From Marinobacterium litorale DSM 23545 (GTDB taxonomy: Bacteria; Pseudomonadota; Gammaproteobacteria; Pseudomonadales; Balneatricaceae): 64,000 bases of DNA. The translations under genes and the position numbers were made by a program. This document shows, piece after piece, positions 44,108 to 54,400 of the stretch (positions are counted from its first letter, which is position 1; each line of letters opens with the position of its first letter). The DNA lies in contig NZ_AUAZ01000018.1 of NCBI RefSeq assembly GCF_000428985.1, positions 35,668-99,667 of the forward strand. Direction: 5' to 3'. The notes below the pieces were generated by a model, which saw only the letters and a program-made list of their open reading frames with translations, was not told the DNA's origin and ran no database searches.

Positions 44108-45349
44108 ATGCACACTCTTCTACTTCTGATCGCGGGAGCGGCGTTTCTATCGATCGTCCTTGAGGACGTGATACACGTAAACAAAGCCAAAACCACCCTG
44201 TTTTTCGGCACTCTGGCCTGGCTATTGATCTTTCTGTTTCCTGAAGCAGGCATGAGCCAGGCCGGCATCCGGGAAAAGCTGGATGAAAACCTGCTGGAGA
44301 TCGCCAGCCTCTGGCTCTTCCTGATGGCGGCCATGACCTTTGTGGCATTCCTCAACCACCAGGGGTTAATTGAAACACTGATCTATAAGGTGCTTCCGCG
44401 GCGAATTGGCGAACGTAAACTGATGTTTATGGTGGCGGGTTTTGCATTTCTGTTTTCCTCTCTTTCGGACAATATCACCGCCACGCTGGTATCCATCGCG
44501 TTAGTGCTATCGCTGCGTATGGAAGCGCGAAAAACGCTGAGGTTTGCGGTGATGGTGGTGTTCGCCGTCAACTCCGGTGGGGTGGCCCTGATTACCGGCG
44601 ATGTCACAACACTGATGATTTTTATGGCCGAAAAGGTGGCGATCCAGGACCTGCTATTCCTCTCTCTACCGGCCCTGTTCAGTGTAATGCTGTTGGCTAC
44701 CATGCTGGCCCTGCCGCTGAAGGGGGAAGTTGAGATCATCCCCACGGAACGTCGTGACGACCGGGTGGGTAAGGTGATCGCGGTTACCTTTCTGCTGACG
44801 ATCATCGGCACCATCATCCTTAACGTGATCGCTGGAATCCCGCCGGTGCTGACGTTCCTGTTCGGCCTGTCGATCATGTTCCTGATCGGCCACCTCGGCT
44901 ACAAGGATGACGAACGTGAAAGCCTGCTCGATTACATCCGCGTCATCGAATACGACACCCTGCTATTCTTCCTCGGTATCCTGCTGCTGGTGGGCATGCT
45001 CAAGGAGATCGGCGTGCTGAATTCGCTGGTGGGTATCTACGAACTGATGCCAACGACCGCGGCCAACTTCGTCATGGGCCTGCTTTCGTCATTGGTGGAT
45101 AACGTACCGCTGACCGCGGCCATGCTGAAAGCGGATATCGCCATGAGTCCCAGTCAGTGGCTGTCACTGACCTACTCTGTTGGTGTCGGCGGTTCACTGC
45201 TGGTGATCGGTTCGGCCGCGGGTATCGTGGCCATGAGCAAGGTTGAGGCGGTTACCTTTGGCAGCTTCGCCCGCTACTCACTGTTTCTGCTGATTGCGTT
45301 TTCGGTTGGCTTCGCCGGCAGCTACACCGTGGGCAACCTGCTGCATTGA
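44108..45349 (+). CDS. nhaD: Na+/H+ antiporter, NhaD type
   Basis: A 413-residue inner-membrane antiporter with about 12 helices that expels sodium in exchange for protons. Family motifs include SSLSDNITATLVSIALVLSL and SSLVDNVPLTAAMLKADIAM, the two half-site repeats with conserved Asp-Asn. Common in marine and halophilic gammaproteobacteria. CTGGAGCATTTCG precedes the ATG. The 212-base leader is partly structured. Confidence 0.92.
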   Translation: MHTLLLLIAGAAFLSIVLEDVIHVNKAKTTLFFGTLAWLLIFLFPEAGMSQAGIREKLDENLLEIASLWLFLMAAMTFVAFLNHQGLIETLIYKVLPRRIGERKLMFMVAGFAFLFSSLSDNITATLVSIALVLSLRMEARKTLRFAVMVVFAVNSGGVALITGDVTTLMIFMAEKVAIQDLLFLSLPALFSVMLLATMLALPLKGEVEIIPTERRDDRVGKVIAVTFLLTIIGTIILNVIAGIPPVLTFLFGLSIMFLIGHLGYKDDERESLLDYIRVIEYDTLLFFLGILLLVGMLKEIGVLNSLVGIYELMPTTAANFVMGLLSSLVDNVPLTAAMLKADIAMSPSQWLSLTYSVGVGGSLLVIGSAAGIVAMSKVEAVTFGSFARYSLFLLIAFSVGFAGSYTVGNLLH

Positions 45350-45387
45350 GGCCTCATCGTTAAATGCCGGAATCTGCGGCGAACGGA

Positions 45388-46278
45388 TCAGGGGGCCTGG
45401 AGCGCCAGGCTCTCTGACTCATCCGCAGTGAGCGCTGAAACAAACTGTTTCAGAGCCGGACTCCAGGTATCCGGCGCGCCCGTCACAAAGTAAGTATCGA
45501 GCTCACTGATTGCCGGAGGCAGTTCCAGGATGCCGACATTGAAGCGCTGACGATACGCTTCAACCGTCGCACGAGGCATCAACGCGTACCCCATGCCAGC
45601 CGCGACGCAACCCAAGATGCCATCGATACTGCCAAACTCAAAGATCCGGGTAGCCGTTACGCCCTGTGACGACAAAAACAGCTCTATCCGCTGCCGATAG
45701 CTACAGCCCTGTCGAAAGGCCAGGAATGCATTTTCCAAGAGCTGCTCTGGCGAGGGTAACGCGTTGAGCGGTTCAGGCCCGACCAGTACAAGTCGCTCCG
45801 TAAACGCTTTGATTCGATGAAATCGATCATGCTCTGGAGCCCCCGCGACGAAAACTCCATCCACGCCGCCGTCGATGAGTCGGGCAATCAGTTCGGCTGT
45901 TGGGCCGGTTTCTAGCCTCAGCTCCACGTCGGGATGGCTCTGGTGATATTTTGCCAATACAGGGGGCAATCGCACCGCTGTCGTGGTTTCCATGGCACCC
46001 AGTCTCAGCGTGCTTGGGCCCTCTTTTCGGCCATCAAAAAGCGCCAGCACTTCATCATGATCATGCAATATCCGCCGTGCGTAATCGGCCACTGTACGTC
46101 CTGCGCTCGTCAGTCTGGCTCCACCTTTACGATGAAAAAGCCGAGCCCCTAACTCCGTCTCCAGCTTCTTCACATGGGCGGTCACATTGGATTGCACGGT
46201 ATGGCGCCGTTCTGCAGCCGATACAAAGCTCCCGGTTTCAACCACATCCAAAAACAGCTGCAACGATTTAAATTGCAT
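45388..46278 (-). CDS. LysR-family regulator
   Basis: A 296-residue LysR protein with an N-terminal helix-turn-helix (SAAERRHTVQSNVTAHVKKLE) and an effector-binding domain. It diverges from the MFS/GST pair and probably controls it. A 9-bp inverted repeat (46302-46329) lies between them. The ATG at 46278 has a GGGGG run upstream. Confidence 0.88.
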   Translation of the reverse strand: MQFKSLQLFLDVVETGSFVSAAERRHTVQSNVTAHVKKLETELGARLFHRKGGARLTSAGRTVADYARRILHDHDEVLALFDGRKEGPSTLRLGAMETTTAVRLPPVLAKYHQSHPDVELRLETGPTAELIARLIDGGVDGVFVAGAPEHDRFHRIKAFTERLVLVGPEPLNALPSPEQLLENAFLAFRQGCSYRQRIELFLSSQGVTATRIFEFGSIDGILGCVAAGMGYALMPRATVEAYRQRFNVGILELPPAISELDTYFVTGAPDTWSPALKQFVSALTADESESLALQAP

Positions 46279-46301
46279 CACACGGCCCCCAATAATTCAC
46301 T

Positions 46302-46329
46302 ATTTATGATCTTATACATCATCATAAAT
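46302..46329. promoter_or_regulatory. Candidate LysR operator
   Basis: Perfect 9-bp arms ATTTATGAT and ATCATAAAT separated by 10 bases in an AT-rich gap between the LysR gene and the MFS gene. Confidence 0.5.
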
Positions 46330-46415
46330 CATTATCTATGACCTTCACTATCCATTAGCCTGATAGTCAGGATTTATCACCCAATACACCTCCACTACCC
46401 AGGACGCCAAGACCG

Positions 46416-47624
46416 ATGATCACGCGCGACGATTTACCGGCTCTACTGACCGGTGTCTCCACCACGCTTGCGGGTATAGGCGTTGCGCGTTTTGCCTACA
46501 CGCCATTGCTGCCTGAGCTGATTCAGGCCGGTTGGTTTAGCGATAGCAAAGCGGTGTATTTGGGCGCGGCGAATCTGATGGGCTACCTGATCGGCGCTTT
46601 ATCTGCACACCGGCTTTCAGAGCATATTCCACTGCGGGTTTTGCTATGCCTGTGCTTTAGCGCCATAGCGCTGAGCTTTCTGCTTTGTGCTCAACCGGCC
46701 AGCTTCGGATGGTTCTTTAGTTGGCGATTCATCGCCGGTATCTGTGGCGCGATTCTGATGGTGGTGGGCCCGGCAACGGCTTTAACACGCACACCGCCGG
46801 TTCGTCGGACGGGAGTGGGGGCATTGGTGTTTACCGGTATCGGGCTGGGCGCCATTTTATCCGCATCGGTCGTGCCCCTGCTTATTCAGGTCAGCCTGTC
46901 CGTGACCTGGTTGACCCTGGCAGCACTCACACTCCTGATTGGATGGATCTGTGATCACAACCTGGTCCGTCTCGCGAAGACAGCCCCGCAGGGAGAAAGC
47001 GGTTTAAAGCCTTGTTCAGCCCCGGGAAACCGCATTGGGCTGGTGCTACTGTTAGTGCTGCTGGCCTATGCGCTGGATGCCATCGGATTTGTTCCCCACA
47101 CCGTTTTCTGGGTCGACTATCTGGCACGCGAGCAACGCCTCGGTACCGAGTCTGCTTCTTTGCAGTGGGCGGTGTTTGGCGTTGGTGCCGTTTGCGGTCC
47201 GCTCACGGCCGCCTGGATCGTTCAACGGCTGGGCTGGAGTAATAGCCTGACCCTTGCCTTCATCATCAAAACACTGGCTGTGGGTTTACCGCTGCTTTCG
47301 ATCACACTGGTGAGCCGGACCCTGTCCTCCTTTATCGTTGGAGCCCTGGTTCCGGCTGTTGTGGCCCTGACTTCAGGGCGCATCGCTGAACTGGTCGGCC
47401 CAATCGAGCATAAACGCTACTGGGGCTATGCAACGGCCATCTTTGCGGTTGCTCAGGCGATTGCCGGCTATGTCATGTCCGCGTTTTATGAGACTGCGGG
47501 GAGTTATCACCTGCTCTTCTATGTCGGCAGCGCCGCGTTGGCGGTTGGGGCGGTACTTATCGTTTTCAGTCACCACCTGGGTAAAACAGACCCGATACCC
47601 TCTAAAGCCAAGGAGCAATCATGA
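46416..47624 (+). CDS. MFS transporter, YbfB/YjiJ-like
   Basis: A 402-residue major facilitator with about 12 helices. The opening TLAGIGVARFAYTPLLPEL is typical of the YbfB/YjiJ group. The substrate is unknown. Its stop overlaps the GST start by 4 bases, so transport and glutathione chemistry are co-translated. Confidence 0.85.
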   Translation: MITRDDLPALLTGVSTTLAGIGVARFAYTPLLPELIQAGWFSDSKAVYLGAANLMGYLIGALSAHRLSEHIPLRVLLCLCFSAIALSFLLCAQPASFGWFFSWRFIAGICGAILMVVGPATALTRTPPVRRTGVGALVFTGIGLGAILSASVVPLLIQVSLSVTWLTLAALTLLIGWICDHNLVRLAKTAPQGESGLKPCSAPGNRIGLVLLLVLLAYALDAIGFVPHTVFWVDYLAREQRLGTESASLQWAVFGVGAVCGPLTAAWIVQRLGWSNSLTLAFIIKTLAVGLPLLSITLVSRTLSSFIVGALVPAVVALTSGRIAELVGPIEHKRYWGYATAIFAVAQAIAGYVMSAFYETAGSYHLLFYVGSAALAVGAVLIVFSHHLGKTDPIPSKAKEQS

Positions 47625-48223
47625 AACTCTTTCTGAATAAAACCTCCCCTTACGCCCGCATGACACGGATAGTCGTGCTGGAGAAGGGATTGGAGAAACG
47701 TGTGGCTCTGTACTGGTGCGACCCTTGGAACGATGATGAGCAGTTGCTTGCGGAAAACCCCGTTGGCCGCATTCCAGTGCTGATTACAGACCAAGGCACT
47801 GCGCTGAGTGAATCACTGCTGATAGCCGGCTACCTAAACGAGCAACAGCCTACTCCCTCACTTGTTCCGGAAGACAGAAAAGAGCAGGTACTTCATCGGG
47901 TCGGTTTGGGTCAGGGGCTGATGGATGCGTCCTTCACCACGGTCATTTCCAGAAAGCACCTCGACGCACAAGCCAATGGCTCTGTTCTGAGCCAGCGCCG
48001 GTCTCGCGCTATCGATCGAACACTTGAGCAACTGGACAGATGCATTAACCGCTATTCATCGGATATTGATATAACGCTGGGGGATATATCGGTTGCCGTC
48101 GCGCTGGAGTACCTCGCGTTCCGCCTTCCTGAAACAGCCGTAGCAGACAGATATCCCAACCTTGAAGCCTGGCGAAACGCTATCACTCAACGCACCAGTT
48201 TCATGACCACGGCATTTTCGTAA
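47621..48223 (+). CDS. Glutathione S-transferase family protein
   Basis: A 200-residue GST with N-terminal thioredoxin-like fold (SPYARMTRIVVLEKGL, NPVGRIPVLI, LSESLLIAGYLNE) and helical C-terminus. The substrate is unknown. It is coupled to the MFS gene and lies upstream of copZ, with an 81-base gap carrying a copper-type promoter. Confidence 0.85.
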   Translation: MKLFLNKTSPYARMTRIVVLEKGLEKRVALYWCDPWNDDEQLLAENPVGRIPVLITDQGTALSESLLIAGYLNEQQPTPSLVPEDRKEQVLHRVGLGQGLMDASFTTVISRKHLDAQANGSVLSQRRSRAIDRTLEQLDRCINRYSSDIDITLGDISVAVALEYLAFRLPETAVADRYPNLEAWRNAITQRTSFMTTAFS

Positions 48224-48243
48224 GAGCCCGGTGTTTGATCCGC

Positions 48244-48274
48244 TTGACCTTACCAGAGTTGGAACGTTTATCTT
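48244..48274 (+). promoter_or_regulatory. CueR-type promoter of copZ
   Basis: TTGACC (48244-48249) and TATCTT (48269-48274) with a 19-base spacer containing an ACCTTAC-N7-GGAACGT dyad close to the CueR consensus. MerR-family activators require such over-long spacers. Confidence 0.8.
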
Positions 48275-48304
48275 TCCCCTATCCAACTAAACAAGGAGTT
48301 TGCG

Positions 48305-48511
48305 ATGAATCACCAACTGAAAGTCACAGGCATGTCTTGCGGTCACTGTGTCGCGGCGATTGAGAAAGCGGTCAAAGGCCTGGACGCGCAGGCTGAAGTC
48401 TCCGCCGACCTTGAAAAAGGCGAAGTAGCTGTAAGCAGTGATGTTGAATTGGCATCGATCAGCGAAGCGATTAAAGAAGCGGGCTACGAAAACCAGGCGA
48501 TCAACGCCTGA
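48305..48511 (+). CDS. copZ: Copper chaperone CopZ
   Basis: A 68-residue HMA-domain protein with the Cu(I) site GMSCGHC (residues 10-16). It ferries cuprous copper to the CopA ATPase in the cytosol. AAGGAGTTTGCG precedes the ATG, and a CueR-type promoter is 30 bases upstream. Its end overlaps the convergent cueR gene by 11 bases. Confidence 0.92.
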   Translation: MNHQLKVTGMSCGHCVAAIEKAVKGLDAQAEVSADLEKGEVAVSSDVELASISEAIKEAGYENQAINA

Positions 48512-49019
48512 TACCGCCCCCCTTGCTATCGGACACTGTTGAGTCGGATGACGCTCGCCGTTTGCGATCCGGCTCAATCCCGGTCTTACCGAAGCGCGGC
48601 TGAGCATGTTCGTGACAGGATTCAAAGCCGTCCTGCTCAGACAGTACATTGATAATCGGACAGTCCGGTCGATCATCACCCTGGCAGTTACCGGCCAAGT
48701 GCGACAGCGTCTCGCTCATCTCCATCAGCTCACGAGCCTTGCGCTCCAGCTCAGCCACATGTTCCAGCGCTATGCGCTTCACGTCCGCGCTGGCCCGGCC
48801 CCGGTCCTGCCAGAGCGCGAGCAGTTCCGCCATCTGATCCACGGAAAAGCCAAGGTCGCGTGCGCGCCGGATAAAGCGCAGCCGGTGTACGTCTTTATCG
48901 GAGTAATCCCGGTAGCCCGCTTCAGTTCGGGCCACCTCAGGGATCAGACCGATCGATTCATAATAGCGGATCATCTTCGCCGAAACGCCGGATGCCGCCG
49001 CCGCTTTGCCAATATTCAT
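48501..49019 (-). CDS. cueR: Copper-responsive MerR regulator CueR
   Basis: A 172-residue MerR-family regulator with winged helix (MNIGKAAAASGVSAKMIRYY), long dimerisation helix and the Cu(I)-binding CQGDDRPDC pair (two Cys spaced by seven). It senses cuprous ion and activates copZ and copA. The ~35-residue C-terminal extension is longer than in E. coli CueR (135). It follows copA by 41 bases on the same strand, so it is probably transcribed with it and autoregulated. Confidence 0.88.
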   Translation of the reverse strand: MNIGKAAAASGVSAKMIRYYESIGLIPEVARTEAGYRDYSDKDVHRLRFIRRARDLGFSVDQMAELLALWQDRGRASADVKRIALEHVAELERKARELMEMSETLSHLAGNCQGDDRPDCPIINVLSEQDGFESCHEHAQPRFGKTGIEPDRKRRASSDSTVSDSKGGGIRR

Positions 49020-49060
49020 CTTACCGCCCTCTTTACCAATGCGATCTGCCGTTACCGGGC

Positions 49061-51544
49061 TCAGGCCGCCTGAGTCGGGGCCTGAAAACGGCGTAGCCTG
49101 AGCGCGTTGGTCAGTACGAAGACCGACGAGAGCGCCATCGCGCCCGCCGCGAATATAGGTGACAGTAAAAGCCCGAACGCCGGATAGAGCACGCCGGCCG
49201 CCAGCGGAATCAGTGCCGTGTTATAAGCAAACGCCCAGAACAGGTTCTGCTTGATGTTGCGGATCGTCTCCTGCGAAAGCGCAATTGCACTCGGGATGCC
49301 CCCCAGGCTGCCGGACATCAGCACCACGTCCGCCGCTTCGATGGCGATGTCGGTACCGGTGCCGATGGCCATACCCACGTCGGCTTCCGCCAGCGCCGGC
49401 GCATCATTGATACCATCGCCCACAAAGGCTAATTTGCCGTGCTGCGACTTGAGCTTCTTCACGGCTTCAACCTTGCCTTCCGGCAGAACCTCTGCTTCCA
49501 CCTCATCGATACCCAGCTGCCGGGCGATCGCCTCAGCCGTGCGACGGTTGTCACCGGTGATCATAGCGACTTTGAGCCCCAGCGCATGCAGCGCGGCTAT
49601 TGCCTCGGGGGTAGACTCCTTGACCGGGTCGGACACCGCGATAATCGCGGCCAGTTTACCGCCAATAGCCGCGTACAAGGGGGATTTACCCTCATCGCCA
49701 AGACGTTCGGAAGTCTCGGCAAACTCAGCCACATCCAGACCCAGCTTACTCATATAGCGGTCCGCGCCGATGTCGATCGACACGCCCTCAGACTGTGCCT
49801 TGACACCAAAACCGGTGACGGACTCGAAACTCTCAACAGAGGGAATACTGATCCCTTCGGCTTCTGCCGCCTCAGCAATGGCGCGACCGATTGGATGCTC
49901 TGAACGGGACTCCACCGCCGCGATCTTCGCCAGTACATCCTTGCGCTCAAACCCTTGCGCAACCTGCAGATCGGTCAGCGCCGGTTTGCCTTCAGTGAGC
50001 GTACCCGTCTTGTCGAGCGCAACGACTTTGGCGTCCCTCAGCAACTGGAGCGCCTCCCCTTTACGGAAGAGCACACCCATTTCGGCGCCACGACCGGTGC
50101 CGACCATAATCGAGGTGGGTGTCGCCAGCCCCATGGCACAGGGGCAGGCGATAATCAGTACTGCCACCGCATTAACCAGAGCCAGGCTCAAAGCCGGCTC
50201 AGGCCCTGCAAAGAACCAGACCAGGAAGGTCATCAGCGCCGCTGTCATCACCGCGGGCACAAACCACAGGGTTACCTTGTCCACCATGCCCTGGATCGGC
50301 AGCTTTGAGCCCTGGGCTTCTTCAACCATTCGGATGATCTGGGCCAGAACCGTCGTACCGCCCACAGCCGTTGCCGTGAACGTCAGCGCGCCTTTCTGGT
50401 TGACGGTACCGCCCACCACCTGGTCGCCAACGGCTTTAGACACCGGCACCGGCTCACCGGTGATCATCGATTCGTCGACATAACTCTCGCCTTCGGTCAC
50501 ATCGCCATCAACCGGTATGCGCTCACCGGGACGCACCTCCAGGATGTCCCCCGGCTGCACCTCGCCAATGCCGATCTCTACCGTTTTTCCGTCACGTTGC
50601 ACACGGGCCGTCTTTGCCTGTAGGCCAACCAGACGTTTAATCGCCTGAGACGTGCGCCCCTTCGCCCGGGCTTCAAAGAAGCGCCCAAGCAGGATCAGCG
50701 TGACGATCACCGCCGCCGCCTCGTAGTAAACGTTGGCCGTCCCGGCAGGCAGCAGGCCGGAGGCAAAGGTTGCAATGACCGAATACCCCCAGGCAGCCGA
50801 GGTCCCGAGCACCACCAGCGAGTTCATATCCGGTGCCGCCCGCATCAGCGCCGGTATACCCTTTTTGAAGAAACGCAGCCCCGGCCCGAACAGTGTCAGC
50901 GTCGCCAGTACAAACTGGATATACCAGCTCATCTGAAGACCAATGGTGTCAGCAACCAGGTGATGAATCGCCGGGATCAGGTGAGACCCCATCTCAATCA
51001 GGAACACGGGCAGGGAGAGCAGCGCGGCGATGGTCAAATCCCGTTTAAGGCCGGCAAGCTCCGCATCTTTTTTCTCGGAAGAGTCATCGGCAACCGCACC
51101 GCCCTGATCAACCTCACTGGCTTCATAGCCTGCATCGGCCACTGCGGCAATCAGCGTATCGGCGCTGGTGTTCCCACGTATGCTGGCCCGCTCGGTGGCC
51201 AAATTGACGTTTGCCTCAATGACACCGGGCACCGCCTGCAAAGCGCGCTCAACCCGACCGACACAGGAGGCGCAGCTCATCCCTTCGATGGATAGCTCGG
51301 TGGTCGTTGCAGGCACCGAATAGCCCGCTTTCTCCACCGCCTCGATCAGAGCCTGACGATCGAGCCCGGAACTGGAACGTATATCGGCGCGCTCGGTGGC
51401 CAGGTTGACCGCAACCTCATCAACGTTATCGACCTTCTTCAGCGCCGCTTCCACGCGCCCAACACAGGAGGCACAACTCATACCTTCAATGGGCAGACTT
51501 ACCGACGACGCGGACGATTGCTTCTGCTGTACCCGGGTATCCAT
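49061..51544 (-). CDS. copA: Copper-exporting P1B-type ATPase CopA
   Basis: An 827-residue inner-membrane Cu(I) exporter. Two N-terminal metal-binding domains each carry GMSCASC. Downstream are the CPC channel motif ([12 protein letters not shown]), the phosphorylation site DKTGT, and [10 protein letters not shown]. The start at 51544 (MDTRVQQKQ) has AAGGAGG upstream. A textbook CueR promoter lies 41-71 bases upstream. Confidence 0.95.
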   Translation of the reverse strand: MDTRVQQKQSSASSVSLPIEGMSCASCVGRVEAALKKVDNVDEVAVNLATERADIRSSSGLDRQALIEAVEKAGYSVPATTTELSIEGMSCASCVGRVERALQAVPGVIEANVNLATERASIRGNTSADTLIAAVADAGYEASEVDQGGAVADDSSEKKDAELAGLKRDLTIAALLSLPVFLIEMGSHLIPAIHHLVADTIGLQMSWYIQFVLATLTLFGPGLRFFKKGIPALMRAAPDMNSLVVLGTSAAWGYSVIATFASGLLPAGTANVYYEAAAVIVTLILLGRFFEARAKGRTSQAIKRLVGLQAKTARVQRDGKTVEIGIGEVQPGDILEVRPGERIPVDGDVTEGESYVDESMITGEPVPVSKAVGDQVVGGTVNQKGALTFTATAVGGTTVLAQIIRMVEEAQGSKLPIQGMVDKVTLWFVPAVMTAALMTFLVWFFAGPEPALSLALVNAVAVLIIACPCAMGLATPTSIMVGTGRGAEMGVLFRKGEALQLLRDAKVVALDKTGTLTEGKPALTDLQVAQGFERKDVLAKIAAVESRSEHPIGRAIAEAAEAEGISIPSVESFESVTGFGVKAQSEGVSIDIGADRYMSKLGLDVAEFAETSERLGDEGKSPLYAAIGGKLAAIIAVSDPVKESTPEAIAALHALGLKVAMITGDNRRTAEAIARQLGIDEVEAEVLPEGKVEAVKKLKSQHGKLAFVGDGINDAPALAEADVGMAIGTGTDIAIEAADVVLMSGSLGGIPSAIALSQETIRNIKQNLFWAFAYNTALIPLAAGVLYPAFGLLLSPIFAAGAMALSSVFVLTNALRLRRFQAPTQAA

Positions 51545-51584
51545 CAGCGGCCTCCTTACAAGCATCTTATGATGATACTCAAAG

Positions 51585-51615
51585 ACTATAAACCTTCCAA
51601 CAATGGGAAGGTCAA
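51585..51615 (-). promoter_or_regulatory. CueR-type promoter of copA
   Basis: On the minus strand TTGACC (51610-51615) and TATAGT (51585-51590) are 19 bases apart. The spacer holds the dyad ACCTTCC-N7-GGAAGGT, nearly identical to the E. coli copA operator. Confidence 0.92.
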
Positions 51616-51688
51616 GCAGCAGACAGGGAGGATTTCAACATCAAGTGTAGGGCTGAGCACCGGTGGACTGTGCAGGTGAGTGACTCAC

Positions 51689-53359
51689 TCAGCGTGAGAT
51701 AACCTCGTGCTCCTCTCGCACAAAAGAGCAGCCGGTTTTCGAGTCATGATTGTGCAAGCCAGCACTATCGATGCCGATAAAGACGTTGGGATGAATCGTC
51801 CCCTTAACGGTAACGATAGCGTCGCTTTTGGCGTGTTTACGCTCGTTCAAGCGCGCCTGGATAGACTTGATTCGCAGGATTTTCTGCTCATAGGACTGAA
51901 GGGTCGCCTTGATTTTACGGATCATATCCTTGTTAGTGGGCGCCTTGTGCGTGGGGTTTTCAGAGACTTTTAGAACCTGTTCCAGCTTCTCACAGTTTTC
52001 CATACAGTGTTTGTATTCCTGGCGAAGCTCCTCCTCCAGCTTGGGCTTGGCGGTAATTTTACCGGCTCGGATCACGGTGGGAACATTTGCATCACTGCCC
52101 AGGCTGTTAACGACAATTTCGTGTCTGGCCCGGGTTTTGCCGCCGATAATGCAGCTCTTGCTGCCGGGGTGAGTCAGATAAATATTCCCACGGGCGGATA
52201 TATCACTCTGCAACACGAAATCAGCAATGATGATATTGCCGGACGCATGCAGATAAGCGAGGTTGGCAAATTTCGCTTTGATATCACCGCCGGCCAGGAC
52301 ACATGCCTTATAAATCAGCTTCTGATTCTGGTCGCGCTGCTCTTCTCCGGCGATACCGCCGACAATGGTCAGATCCCGGCCGGCACGGACTGTCGCTTTC
52401 TCGACCATGCCGTGAATATAGATATTCCCGCTCGCCTTGAGCGAAAAGCCGCTGCTGACATCCCCTTTCACTTCAACGGAGCCATCAAAATCGATGTCGC
52501 CACTTTGAATATCAACCGCATCAAGCCTTAGCGTTGGATCGACGAAAACTCCATTCTCAATCAGTATGGGATGCCCTTTCACCGCTGCGATTAACTGGTC
52601 GGGATTATCGGGATCGATAACCGCGCCATCCACATCGGGATTAAAGTCGACCGAAGACCCCGGCTCAGCAGGGAGCGTCTCGCCCACCACATTGACCCCC
52701 GGTACACCAACGGCCGGAGGGGAGCGGCGCATCAGGACATCACCCTTCTCAACAACAACAAAGTCATGCAGCTGGTGAAAATCGACCTTATCCTTTGCCG
52801 AGTAGTCCCTAAACAGGTTCTTGTACTCTTCAACCAGCGATACGAACTGACTGTCTGCACCGTGCTCAGGCTCAATACCCCGGGCAACACACAGACGCTT
52901 AGACTGACCGGCTTTTACCACTCCTTCCAGCGCCGCATCATCAATGCATTTCTGTACCACCCCCTGTGCGTGCAGCGCTTCAAGCAGCCAGTCACGGGTG
53001 ATTTTCTTGCCGCCATAGGCGGGCATTGCGGTGAGATAAACGGCCATTTTATCGGGCTGAACCGCCCACTTCAGCTCCGCATCACGCCGGTACGCAATCG
53101 TTACACTGCACTCTTCACTCTGACTAGCCTTTTTAATCAACGCCTGCATACCGGAATCCGATATCTGAAACTCTCCATAGCCCTGTTCGTTCAGCAATGC
53201 CTGGAGCGCAGGGAGATCGAGTTTCAGAGGAGCCGAAGAAGACGCCAGCACTGCCAGTACAGACTGGGAGCCCGAATCAAACGTAAGACTGACGGCTGAA
53301 ACCGTGGATTGGTTTACAGCACCATCGCCAGTGGGAGGTTCCGCCGAGCGTGTAGACAT
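51689..53359 (-). CDS. FapA/DUF342-family protein
   Basis: A 556-residue cytoplasmic protein with the DUF342 (FapA) beta-helix core (SGDIDFDGSVEVKGDVSSGF, ASGNIYIHGMVEKATVRAGR) and a coiled-coil C-terminus. In Vibrio and Pseudomonas, FapA-type proteins are polarly localised and linked to flagellar/chemotaxis placement; I infer only general family membership here. No flagellar genes are adjacent. Confidence 0.82.
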   Translation of the reverse strand: MSTRSAEPPTGDGAVNQSTVSAVSLTFDSGSQSVLAVLASSSAPLKLDLPALQALLNEQGYGEFQISDSGMQALIKKASQSEECSVTIAYRRDAELKWAVQPDKMAVYLTAMPAYGGKKITRDWLLEALHAQGVVQKCIDDAALEGVVKAGQSKRLCVARGIEPEHGADSQFVSLVEEYKNLFRDYSAKDKVDFHQLHDFVVVEKGDVLMRRSPPAVGVPGVNVVGETLPAEPGSSVDFNPDVDGAVIDPDNPDQLIAAVKGHPILIENGVFVDPTLRLDAVDIQSGDIDFDGSVEVKGDVSSGFSLKASGNIYIHGMVEKATVRAGRDLTIVGGIAGEEQRDQNQKLIYKACVLAGGDIKAKFANLAYLHASGNIIIADFVLQSDISARGNIYLTHPGSKSCIIGGKTRARHEIVVNSLGSDANVPTVIRAGKITAKPKLEEELRQEYKHCMENCEKLEQVLKVSENPTHKAPTNKDMIRKIKATLQSYEQKILRIKSIQARLNERKHAKSDAIVTVKGTIHPNVFIGIDSAGLHNHDSKTGCSFVREEHEVISR

Positions 53360-53640
53360 AAGGCCTTATAATTCTTGTAAGTGGCAGAAGCAGGCTACCT
53401 CAAACGAGGTAACCGTTATTCGTTGCAGATTTCATACACGATTATAGGACAAGCACACGGGAACGGTGCCCATAAACGTGAGCATATCCTAGTAAATGGG
53501 CAAATTTTTCAATTCCCCAAACCAGCAACCACAATACTTTCGTCCCGCTTACACACATCAATCTGCTTCCCAAGCACAATATCTCTGTACGAGCCGATGC
53601 GATAGCGTGGCCACTATGAAAAACTGGTTGGGCTTCTTAT

Positions 53641-54381
53641 ATGTGTACTGACTCCATCAGCTCCTGCGACAGCAGACACTTGGCGAGGATATTAAGACCG
53701 TGCCGCTGGATTGGGCTGGTCTCCCTTTTTGCCATTATGTCCTCAAACACCGCTTTCGCCCATGGCGTTGCCGAAGCCGATGCATCGTTTATAGAAAGTG
53801 TATCCGGCCAACAATTGCTTCCTTTTATGTACCTGGGCGCCAAGCATATGGTCACCGGCTATGACCACCTCCTGTTTCTGCTGGGCGTAATTTTCTTTCT
53901 CTACCACGCGAGGGATGTCACTCGTTATGTCACCTTGTTTGCCATCGGCCACAGCAGCACCTTGCTCTATGGCGTGCTCAGCGGGACCGAGGTTAACCCC
54001 TATCTGGTGGATGCCATCATCGGGTTTTCCGTGGTTTACAAGGCGCTCGATAATATCGGCGCTTACCGCCAATGGTTTGGGTTTCAGCCTGATACGCGTG
54101 CAGCTGTCCTTATTTTTGGCTTTTTTCATGGTTTTGGCCTGGCCACCAAACTTCAGGATTTCACCCTGTCGGAAGATGGGCTGGTTGCCAATATCCTAGC
54201 GTTCAACGTAGGTGTCGAGATCGGCCAGATGCTGGCCTTGAGCGTAATTCTGATCCTAATGAACCTATGGCGTCGGTCAGCGTCCTTTGAGCGCCATGCA
54301 TTCTCCACCAATGCCGCCCTGATGACCGCAGGCTTCCTGCTGATCGGCTATCAGTTAACGGGCTACTGGCTCACCGCATAA
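53641..54381 (+). CDS. HupE/UreJ-family membrane protein
   Basis: A 246-residue protein with a signal-anchor and six or so helices. The metal-binding-like GAKHMVTGYDHLLFLLGV and the FGFFHGFGLATKL segment define the HupE/UreJ family, whose members are often nickel/cobalt or other metal-linked transporters. No hydrogenase or urease genes are in the window, so the metal cannot be assigned. It lies 19 bases before its presumed partner. Confidence 0.85.
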   Translation: MCTDSISSCDSRHLARILRPCRWIGLVSLFAIMSSNTAFAHGVAEADASFIESVSGQQLLPFMYLGAKHMVTGYDHLLFLLGVIFFLYHARDVTRYVTLFAIGHSSTLLYGVLSGTEVNPYLVDAIIGFSVVYKALDNIGAYRQWFGFQPDTRAAVLIFGFFHGFGLATKLQDFTLSEDGLVANILAFNVGVEIGQMLALSVILILMNLWRRSASFERHAFSTNAALMTAGFLLIGYQLTGYWLTA

Positions 54382-54400
54382 GACCAAAGGAACGAGCACC

